Assembly: GCA_016292255.1 (NCBI GenBank)
Contig: JAEEZZ010000057.1
Span: 1-37,241 of the forward strand
Source of the DNA: Oscillospiraceae bacterium
Lineage (GTDB): Bacteria > Bacillota > Clostridia > Oscillospirales > Oscillospiraceae
Length of the DNA stretch: 37,241 nucleotides
Direction of reading: 5' to 3'
The notes below the pieces were generated by a model that did not search any database, was not told where the DNA came from, and saw only the letters and a list, made by a program, of their open reading frames with translations. The position numbers and the translations under genes were made by a program. This document shows, one piece after another, positions 31,828 through 37,241 of the stretch (the first letter of the stretch is position 1; the number at the start of each line of letters is the position of its first letter).

Positions 31828-32455
31828 CGAAAACAAGAATAAATCCGCAGTTGCCATGGAGGAGGATCATACCCCGCCTCCCAGCGATCCTTCCCAGGTC
31901 CTCTCCCCGAAGCGCAGATCCGCCCTGGTGACCTACCTGGCGATCCTCTTTGCCATTGCGTTTTTGTTTGTGGCGCTGACCATGGCGTTGGAGTCCAAAC
32001 GGCTGAAATCGGCCAACGAGGCCCTGGAGGACAAAAACCAGAAGACTTCAGCTTCCCTCACCGGCAGCATCAACGCGCTGCAGGATGAGAACCACAAGCT
32101 GATCGACAACAATCAGGAGCTGGCTGCCCAGGTGGCCGCGCTGGAGATGAGACTCCAGAACGCGGAAAGCAGCGCCGCCCAGAAAACCGAGGAATTCAAC
32201 GCGCAGCTTGGGAAGCTGCAGCAGGAGAAGCAGGCCCTGGAGACTGAGAAAGCGGAGCTGAAAAGGCAGAATGAGACGCTGGCCAAGCAGGCCCAGGACG
32301 CCATTGCCGTCAGCGAGCTGCTGCAGAAGGCCATTGTTCTGAACGACGAGGGCGACAATGAGGGTCTGGCCCAGGTTTTGGCCCAGATCGCCCCCATGAA
32401 GGAGCTGCTCTCCGCAACCGAACTGGAGCTCTATGAGAGCCTTGTGGTCGACTGA
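31820..32455 (+). CDS. Membrane-anchored coiled-coil protein linked to parAB
   Basis: This 211-residue protein of unknown function starts with ATG overlapping the parB stop, with AAGGAGGAGAGCCAGG upstream. A cytoplasmic tail of about 34 residues (acidic, proline-containing, then SPKRRS) is followed by one membrane segment (about 35-57: LVTYLAILFAIAFLFVALTM) and a long coiled coil (about 60-175) rich in E, K, Q, A and L. A short helical C-terminal domain (AVSELLQKAIVLNDEGDNEG, LAQVLAQIAPMKELL) closes it. By topology the coiled coil lies outside or in the envelope if positive-inside holds. Translational coupling to parB suggests a role around chromosome organisation or division, but this is inference. 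Confidence 0.75.
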   Translation: MSDENKNKSAVAMEEDHTPPPSDPSQVLSPKRRSALVTYLAILFAIAFLFVALTMALESKRLKSANEALEDKNQKTSASLTGSINALQDENHKLIDNNQELAAQVAALEMRLQNAESSAAQKTEEFNAQLGKLQQEKQALETEKAELKRQNETLAKQAQDAIAVSELLQKAIVLNDEGDNEGLAQVLAQIAPMKELLSATELELYESLVVD

Positions 32456-32495
32456 CCCGAAACTATGAAATTGTACGAAAAAAGAGGGAAAAACC

Positions 32496-33782
32496 ATGTT
32501 AGATATTCGCAGAATCAAGGATAATCCGGAAGAAGTCAAGCGGCTGCTCCGGGCCAAAGAGGTGGACTGTGACGAAGCCGTGGACAAGATCCTGGAGCTG
32601 GATCAGAAGCGGCGCGAGCTGATTGCCTCCACCGAGGCCAAGAAGGCCGAGCAGAACAAGGTCTCCAAGCAGATCCCCGTGCTAAAGAAGCAGGGCCAGG
32701 ACGTGGCCCCCATCTTCCAGCAGATGACGGAGCTGAAAAACCAGATCGCCGCCAATGACAGCGCCCTTGCCGACGTGGAGGCCGAGTACCGGACCTGGAT
32801 GCTGAGCCTGCCCAACCTCCCCGATCCCGACCTCAAGCCCGGCGGCAAAGAGAACAACGAGCCCCTGCGCTACTTCGGCGAGCCCCATCACTTCGACTTT
32901 GAGCCCAAGCATCACGTGGATCTGTGCACGGATCTGGGCCTCATCGACTACGAGCGTGGCGCCAAGCTGGCGGGCACCGGCTTCTGGATCTACACCGGCC
33001 TGGGCGCCCGGCTGGAATGGGCCCTGCTGAACTACTTTATGGACTGCCACCTGGCGGACGGCTACGAAATGGTGATCCTGCCCCATATGCTGGAGTACAA
33101 ATGCGGCGAGACCGCGGGCCAGTTCCCCAAGTTCGCCGACGAGGTGTACAAGATCGCCAATCCCACCGACGAGCGCCTCCACTTCATGCTGCCCACGGCG
33201 GAGACGGCCCTGGCCTCCATCCACCGGGACGAGATCATGAAGCAGAGCGATCTGCCCCACAAGATGTTCGCATACACCCCCTGCTTCCGTCGCGAGGCCG
33301 GCTCTCACCGGGCCGACGAGCGAGGCATGGTGCGGGGGCATCAGTTCAACAAGATCGAAATGTTCCAGGTCACCCTGCCGGAGAAGTCCGACGAGGCCTT
33401 TGAGGAGCTGGTAGGCAAGGCTGAGGCGCTGGTCAAGGGTCTGGGCTTCCACTTCCGCACCGTGAAGCTGGCGGCGGGCGACTGCTCCGCCTCCATGGCC
33501 CGCACCTACGACATCGAGATCCAGATCCCCTCCATGAACGGCTACAAGGAGGTTTCCTCCGTGTCCAACGCCCGGGATTACCAGGCTCGGCGGGGCAACA
33601 TCCGCTTCCGCCGCGAGGAGACCGGTAAGATCGAGTACGTCCACACGCTGAACGGCTCCGGCCTGGCCACCTCCCGCATATTCCCTGCTATGGTGGAACA
33701 GAACCAGCGGGCCGACGGCTCCATCGTGGTGCCCGAGGTGCTGCGGAAGTACCTGGGCGGCCTGGAAGTTATCACAAAGTAG
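32496..33782 (+). CDS. serS: Seryl-tRNA synthetase
   Basis: The 428-residue class II synthetase charges tRNA-Ser. The N-terminal antiparallel coiled-coil arm (about 1-110, KRRELIASTEAKKAEQNKVS) contacts the tRNA. The catalytic core holds motif 2 CFRREAGSHRADERGMVRGH, serine-binding LPTAETALA, and motif 3 near the C-terminus, NGSGLATSRIFPAMVEQNQ. AGAGGGAAAAACC precedes ATG. Only 40 bp separate it from the coiled-coil gene, too short for a T-box leader, so it is probably transcribed with parAB. serS beside parAB near the origin is common in Clostridia. Confidence 0.97.
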   Translation: MLDIRRIKDNPEEVKRLLRAKEVDCDEAVDKILELDQKRRELIASTEAKKAEQNKVSKQIPVLKKQGQDVAPIFQQMTELKNQIAANDSALADVEAEYRTWMLSLPNLPDPDLKPGGKENNEPLRYFGEPHHFDFEPKHHVDLCTDLGLIDYERGAKLAGTGFWIYTGLGARLEWALLNYFMDCHLADGYEMVILPHMLEYKCGETAGQFPKFADEVYKIANPTDERLHFMLPTAETALASIHRDEIMKQSDLPHKMFAYTPCFRREAGSHRADERGMVRGHQFNKIEMFQVTLPEKSDEAFEELVGKAEALVKGLGFHFRTVKLAAGDCSASMARTYDIEIQIPSMNGYKEVSSVSNARDYQARRGNIRFRREETGKIEYVHTLNGSGLATSRIFPAMVEQNQRADGSIVVPEVLRKYLGGLEVITK

Positions 33783-33801
33783 GGACGGCACTCTGCCGTC
33801 C
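33783..33801. repeat. Hairpin after serS
   Basis: GGACGGCA CTC TGCCGTCC is a perfect 8-bp stem beginning at the serS stop codon. No U tract follows, so it looks like a REP-type palindrome rather than a terminator. A weaker hairpin (TGTTCCGGTT/AACCGAACA) lies at about 33818-33840. Confidence 0.6.
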
Positions 33802-33871
33802 GCGTTCTGGATGCGTATGTTCCGGTTTTTGAACCGAACAGATACAAAATTTGAGAAAGGAGGTAAACGAA

Positions 33872-34336
33872 ATGGCAAAGAAAGAGAAAAAGGGTATCGT
33901 GAAGGAGTTCAAGGAGTTTGCGCTCCAGGGCAACCTGTTTGATATGGCGGTCGGCGTGCTGATCGGCGGCGTGTTCAAGGATCTGGTCAGCTCCTTTACC
34001 AACAACATCATCATGCCCATCATCAGCATCTTTACAGGAAGCGTAGATTTTTCTTCCTGGAAGGTGCAGCTCCCCTCCGTTTTTGGCCCGAAGTTGGATG
34101 AAAATGGCGTTGAGATTCCAAATTATCTGAACGTCGGCAACTTCATCTCCAGCATTATCTCCTTCTTGATTCTGGCCTGGGTTATTTTCCTGATGATCAA
34201 GGGCATGAATCACCTCCGCGCCAAGGCCAAGAAGGCCAAGGAAGAAGAGGAGAAGAAGGAAGAGCCGGCGCCTCCCGAACCCTCCGCCGAGGAAAAGCTC
34301 CTCACCGAGATCCGCGACCTGCTGGCAAAGAAATAA
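33872..34336 (+). CDS. mscL: Large-conductance mechanosensitive channel MscL
   Basis: The 154-residue channel opens on membrane tension to release solutes during osmotic downshock. The N-terminal FKEFALQGNLFDMAVGVLIG and the following GGVFKDLVSSFTNNIIMPII form the first transmembrane helix and pore; the second helix is FISSIISFLILAWVIFLMIK near residues 90-110. A charged KAKKAKEEEEKKEEPAPPEP linker leads to the cytoplasmic helix EEKLLTEIRDLLAKK. The start MAKKEKKG follows an ideal AAAGGAGGTAAACGAA; an upstream TTG is less likely. It ends at a bidirectional terminator. Confidence 0.97.
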   Translation: MAKKEKKGIVKEFKEFALQGNLFDMAVGVLIGGVFKDLVSSFTNNIIMPIISIFTGSVDFSSWKVQLPSVFGPKLDENGVEIPNYLNVGNFISSIISFLILAWVIFLMIKGMNHLRAKAKKAKEEEEKKEEPAPPEPSAEEKLLTEIRDLLAKK

Positions 34337-34340
34337 GAAA

Positions 34341-34380
34341 AAAGAACGAGGCAATCGCTTGATTGTCTCGTTCTTTTTTT
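34341..34380. terminator. Bidirectional terminator between mscL and the radical SAM gene
   Basis: AAAGAACGAGGCAATC GCTT GATTGTCTCGTTCTTT with T runs on the plus strand and A runs before the stem. It serves mscL and the convergent radical SAM gene, whose stop is at 34385. Confidence 0.92.
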
Positions 34381-34384
34381 AAAT

Positions 34385-35290
34385 TCAAAGGAGAACTCCA
34401 TATCCGTTGAATTCCGGTACGTATTCCAGGCTGGCGGCCTCCGGGCCCTGGAGGAAGCCCTCGTCCAGGCCGAAGAAGTAGAGCCAGGAGAGCACGGTGT
34501 CGTATTCCTCCTGGGTGATGCGCCGGTCAAAGGGCGGAAACTTGGCGGCAGGGCCCATGGGAACGTATTGGGACATCAGCGACACCAGCACGGCACCCTT
34601 CGGAAAGCTTTGGGCGATCCATTCCAGCACGCCGATGGAGTTGTCCACCTGGCCGGGGAGGATCAGATGCCGGATCAGCACCCCACGCTGCAAAAGCCCG
34701 TCCCGGATCACCGCAGGGCCGGTCTGCCGGTACATTTCCAGGATCGCGGACTTTGCCGTCTCCACGTAGTCCGGTGCGGCGGAGAGCAGCCGGGCCAGCT
34801 TGGGATCGGAATACTTCATGTCCGGCAGCCAGACGTCGAACTTCCCTTCCAGCGCCCGCAGAGTCTCCACGCGCTCGTAGCCGCCGCAGTTGTAGACGAC
34901 GGGGACCGGCAGCTTGGGCTCCAGGGCGGGGAGTATGTCCGGCAGAAAGTGAGTGGGGGTCACCAGATTGATATTGTGATGGCCCTCTTGGATCAAACGC
35001 TCGAAGATCTCCCGCAGGCGGGCAGAATCCAGGGCGTAGCCGTGACGCTGGGCGGAGATCTCGTAGTTCTGGCAGAATCTGCAGCGCAGGGTGCAGCCGG
35101 AGAAAAACACCGCGCCGGAGCCGTATTCGCCGGAGATCACCGGCTCCTCCCAATAGTGGCCGGCGGCTCTGGCGGCCACCGGATAGGCCGGCATCCCGCA
35201 AAAGCCGCGCTCCCCCGCCCTGCGGTCAACGCCGCACATTCGCGGGCAGAGCCTGCAGCAGGCGTAATCCAAGGGCGAAACGTCATTCAT
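34385..35290 (-). CDS. PflX-like radical SAM protein (COG1313)
   Basis: The 301-residue iron-sulfur enzyme has the radical SAM motif CTLRCRFC (Cys66, Cys70, Cys73), which holds a 4Fe-4S cluster and binds S-adenosylmethionine. An N-terminal cysteine set, CCRLCPRMCG ... GERGFCG (Cys11/12, 15, 19, 31), could hold a second cluster, as in the uncharacterised PflX family related to pyruvate formate-lyase activases. NINLVTPTHFLPDI and LIRHLILPGQVDNS are also family features. No glycyl radical enzyme gene is nearby, so the target is unknown. It is transcribed alone, divergently from rlmD, and ends at a bidirectional terminator. Confidence 0.88.
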   Translation of the reverse strand: MNDVSPLDYACCRLCPRMCGVDRRAGERGFCGMPAYPVAARAAGHYWEEPVISGEYGSGAVFFSGCTLRCRFCQNYEISAQRHGYALDSARLREIFERLIQEGHHNINLVTPTHFLPDILPALEPKLPVPVVYNCGGYERVETLRALEGKFDVWLPDMKYSDPKLARLLSAAPDYVETAKSAILEMYRQTGPAVIRDGLLQRGVLIRHLILPGQVDNSIGVLEWIAQSFPKGAVLVSLMSQYVPMGPAAKFPPFDRRITQEEYDTVLSWLYFFGLDEGFLQGPEAASLEYVPEFNGYGVLL

Positions 35291-35319
35291 AAAAATCGCT
35301 CCTGCATTGATTTTGCAAA

Positions 35320-35348
35320 ATTATATCACAGAAATCGGGAAACTGCAA
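35320..35348 (-). promoter_or_regulatory. Promoter of the radical SAM gene
   Basis: On the minus strand TTGCAG (35348-35343), a 17-bp spacer and consensus TATAAT (35325-35320), about 30 bp from the start codon. Confidence 0.75.
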
Positions 35349-35350
35349 GC

Positions 35351-35379
35351 TTTACGAATGGCGAAGTTTGTGGTATAAT
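35351..35379 (+). promoter_or_regulatory. Promoter of rlmD
   Basis: TTTACG (35351-35356), a 17-bp spacer and consensus TATAAT (35374-35379). The parS site 35415-35430 lies in the leader downstream, so ParB binding could affect transcription. Confidence 0.72.
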
Positions 35380-35414
35380 AGACGAATAGAAATCAATCGG
35401 AGCCCAGTGGAAAA

Positions 35415-35430
35415 TGTTTCACGTGAAACA
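35415..35430. promoter_or_regulatory. parS centromere site 2
   Basis: A second perfect TGTTTCACGTGAAACA, about 5.3 kb from the first. Read in frame with an upstream ATG it gives MFHVKQ, a false N-terminus for the following gene. Confidence 0.96.
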
Positions 35431-35443
35431 AAAGGAGACAGAA

Positions 35444-37069
35444 ATGCTGAAGGTCGGACAAACAGAGAAAACGGAGATCACAGGCTATTCCTCGGAGGGA
35501 ATGGGGATCTGCCGCATCGACGGCTGCGTGGTATTTGTGCCTAACGCCATCCGCGGAGAGCTCTGCGAGATCAAGGTCACCCATGTGAGCCAGAACTCTG
35601 CCCACGGAAAGATCGAAACGATCCTCCGGCGATCCCCCCATCGGATCGCCCGTCTCTGCCCCGACGCAAAGCTCTGCGGCGGCTGCCAGCTGCACCACAT
35701 GGACTACACGGAGGAGCTGAACTTCAAAGCCCAGAAGGTCACCGACGCGCTGAACCGGATCGGAAACCAAAGCATCCCGGTGGTTGCGATAACAGGGGCC
35801 AATGGAATGCAAAATGCAAAATGCAAAATGCAAAATGAGGGTACAGTGCTTGTAGGGGGCGGCGCCCTCGACGCCCCGCTTGCCGCACCAACCGCCTGCG
35901 GAATGCAAAGTGTAAAGTGCAAGATGCAAAATAACGTAGCTACCCTGGCGGAGATATACGCATATCGTAACAAGGCTCAATATCCGGTGGCGGAGCAGGG
36001 CGGGAAGCCCGTGGCGGGCTTTTACAAAAACCGCACCCACGAGGTCATTCCCGTGAAGCGCTGCGCCATTCTCCCCGAGGTATTCGACCGGGTGCGGGAC
36101 GTGGTGATCCGCTGGGCGACAGAAGACCGGGTCTCCGTCTATGACGAGCGTACCGGAAAGGGCCTGCTGCGGCACATCTACGTGAGGAAAGGCGCTGTCT
36201 CCGGGGAGATCATGATCTGCCTGGTGGTGAACGGGTCTTCCCTGCCCCGGGAACAGCGGCTGGTGAACGCCCTGCGCCGGGAGATCCCCGGCCTGGCCTC
36301 CGTGGTGCTCTCCGAAAACACGAAAAATACCAACGTAGTCCTGGGCGACGCCTTCCGGAACCTCTGGGGCAAGGACGAGATCCAGGACGTACTCTGCGGC
36401 TTCACCTTCCGTCTCTCCCCTCGATCCTTCTACCAGGTCAACCACGACCAGGCCCAGCGGCTCTACGCAAAGGCCGTGGAGCTGGCGGACTTACACGGGA
36501 CGGAAACCGTGCTGGATCTCTACTGCGGCACGGGCACCATCACCTTGGCCCTCTCCCGGAGCGCGGGCCGGGCCGTCGGCGTGGAGATCATCCCCCAGGC
36601 CATCGAGGACGCAAAGGAAAACGCCGTGAGAAACGGCGTGGAAAATGTGGAGTTTTTCTGCGCAGATGCAGGGGAAGCTGCAAAGCGATTTGCTTCCCAG
36701 GCATCAGGCATCAGGCATCAGGCATCAGGGGACGAGGGACACGGATTCTTCGCTCCGCTCAGAATGACGGGGAACGTGGGAACGGATCCTTCGACTCCGC
36801 TGCGCTCCGCTCAGGATGACAGAATCGGCGGCGTGGACGTGATCGTCGTGGACCCGCCCAGAAAGGGATTGGCCCCGGACGTGATCGACGCCATGGTGAC
36901 CATGTCCCCTGCCCGGATCGTCTACGTCTCCTGTGACCCCGCCACCCTGGCCCGGGACGTGAAGCTGTTCACCGAACGGGGCTATACCCTCACCCACGCG
37001 GAGGCCTTTGATCTGTTCCCTCGGACGTTCCATATTGAATCAGTCGTATTGATGTCTCGAGGCGGGTAG
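35444..37069 (+). CDS. rlmD: 23S rRNA (uracil-C5) methyltransferase RlmD/RlmCD-like, with two in-frame repeat insertions
   Basis: The 541-residue SAM-dependent enzyme of the TrmA/RumA family methylates a uracil in rRNA. The start MLKVGQTEK follows AAAGGAGACAGAA; the upstream ATG only translates parS. An N-terminal TRAM domain precedes a 4Fe-4S ligand set CPDAKLCGGC (about 72-81). The methyltransferase domain has VLDLYCGTGTITLAL, VVDPPRKG and the catalytic-cysteine motif VSCDPATLARD. The family is near 455-460 residues; here two segments of about 43 residues each (121-163 and 419-461) match dispersed repeats of this genome and account for the excess. All core motifs are intact, so the enzyme is probably functional; the insertions would sit in surface loops. 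Confidence 0.93.
   Translation: MLKVGQTEKTEITGYSSEGMGICRIDGCVVFVPNAIRGELCEIKVTHVSQNSAHGKIETILRRSPHRIARLCPDAKLCGGCQLHHMDYTEELNFKAQKVTDALNRIGNQSIPVVAITGANGMQNAKCKMQNEGTVLVGGGALDAPLAAPTACGMQSVKCKMQNNVATLAEIYAYRNKAQYPVAEQGGKPVAGFYKNRTHEVIPVKRCAILPEVFDRVRDVVIRWATEDRVSVYDERTGKGLLRHIYVRKGAVSGEIMICLVVNGSSLPREQRLVNALRREIPGLASVVLSENTKNTNVVLGDAFRNLWGKDEIQDVLCGFTFRLSPRSFYQVNHDQAQRLYAKAVELADLHGTETVLDLYCGTGTITLALSRSAGRAVGVEIIPQAIEDAKENAVRNGVENVEFFCADAGEAAKRFASQASGIRHQASGDEGHGFFAPLRMTGNVGTDPSTPLRSAQDDRIGGVDVIVVDPPRKGLAPDVIDAMVTMSPARIVYVSCDPATLARDVKLFTERGYTLTHAEAFDLFPRTFHIESVVLMSRGG
35804..35932 (+). repeat. Repeat inserted in rlmD (AATGCAAA words around a REP)
   Basis: AATGCAAAATGCAAAATGCA words, then a REP hairpin (GTAGGGGGCGGCGCC ... 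GACGCCCC, 35852-35877), then GAATGCAAAGTGTAAAGTGC words. It is translated as GMQNAKCKMQNEG...VGGGALDAPL...GMQSVKCKMQN. It splits the segment between AITGAN and the conserved YAYRNKAQYPV. The length is a multiple of three with no stop. Confidence 0.88.
36698..36824 (+). repeat. Repeat inserted in rlmD (GGCATCA words and TTCGCTCCGCTCA element)
   Basis: Four tandem CAGGCAT-type words (36698-36730) are followed by GATTCTTCGCTCCGCTCAGA (about 36743) and a related ATCCTTCGACTCCGCTGCGC ... CTCAGGATGAC (36785-36820). It is translated as QASGIRHQASGDEGHGFFAP and onward. It lies between AAKRFAS and VDVIVVDPPRKG in the methyltransferase domain. The same second element occurs intergenically near 18709. 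Confidence 0.85.
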
Positions 37070-37108
37070 AGTCTACAGTTTTGATACCTGATGGGAAAGG
37101 ATATTAAA

Positions 37109-37241
37109 ATGGATGACTGGAGATTAAGAGGGCAAGAAGAATACCTAAAGGGTTTGACTTTTTATAAAGTCAGATTTCCGGATTTTTGGCAGAAAGCATA
37201 TGATGAGAAAAATGCGTTTTATCAAATGATCTCAACAGAGG
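37109..37241 (+). CDS. Unidentified protein, 5' part
   Basis: An open frame starts at ATG 37109 (MDDWRLRGQEEYLKGLTFYK, then VRFPDFWQKAYDEKNAFYQM) and runs off the window edge after 44 codons. GGGAAAGGATATTAAA before the ATG provides a ribosome site. It is markedly more A/T-rich than rlmD and rich in aromatic residues. The pattern DDWRL.GQEEYLKG...YKV.FPDFW resembles an uncharacterised Clostridial family that I cannot name with confidence. No function is proposed. Confidence 0.6.
   Translation, partial: MDDWRLRGQEEYLKGLTFYKVRFPDFWQKAYDEKNAFYQMISTE

Noticed and set aside
32456..32495. T-box riboswitch upstream of serS
   Set aside because: The spacer is only 40 bp and contains just a ribosome binding site.

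Overview
The window is a chromosomal segment that contains the replication origin of a GC-rich member of the Clostridia, most probably the Oscillospiraceae/Ruminococcaceae group. This rests on the dnaA-dnaN-yaaA-recF-remB-gyrB-gyrA order, a YtvI-type sporulation permease, a CotH kinase-like protein carrying SLH domains, AGGAGG-type ribosome binding sites, and a DUF559 gene and RAYT transposases of the kind common in that group. I cannot name a genus.

Layout. 1-3667: the 3' end of pnp and a secreted CotH/SLH protein ending at a clear terminator. 3672-4632: palindromic repeats, with a tandem 114-bp array on one side, enclosing a DUF559 endonuclease-like gene. 4634-5951: an ImmA/ImmR-type switch and a divergent small Cro-like gene, with back-to-back sigma-A promoters around a 17-bp operator dyad. 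6086-16815: a compact podovirus-like head and packaging module (portal, connector, coiled-coil protein, scaffold, N4-gp56-type capsid, propeller-like protein, 40-aa protein, small and large terminase). I see no integrase, replication, lysis or tail-fibre genes, and most spacers hold host-type repeats. 16870-18651: YtvI and a Sel1-repeat protein. 18801-29267 (minus strand): the replication block gyrA, RAYT1, gyrB, RAYT2, remB, recF, yaaA, dnaN, oriC, dnaA. 29462-34336 (plus strand): lexA with an SOS box, parA, parB, a membrane-anchored coiled-coil protein, serS, mscL. 34385-37241: a PflX-like radical SAM protein, the methyltransferase rlmD, and the start of an unidentified gene. Two perfect parS sites lie at 30067 and 35415.

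How it works together. The dnaA/dnaN/recF/gyrase side and the lexA/parAB side diverge from oriC, so both are read with the replication forks. The capsid module, cotH and pnp are read against the leftward fork. The capsid module appears to be under an ImmR/ImmA switch and all its reading frames are intact, which fits a domesticated packaging island or a stripped prophage.

The most unusual signal is the density and organisation of repeats. (i) REP/REPIN palindromes accompany two RAYTs inside the gyrase operon. (ii) A hairpin family has an invariant 14-nt core (CARATKGCNATYTG) and outer arms that differ between copies but stay complementary. (iii) Several larger elements share one plan, in which a short 'word' is repeated on the left, a hairpin sits in the centre, and the reverse-complement word is repeated on the right. 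(iv) Two repeat elements sit in frame inside rlmD and one inside RAYT2, so mobile palindromes have become protein sequence.
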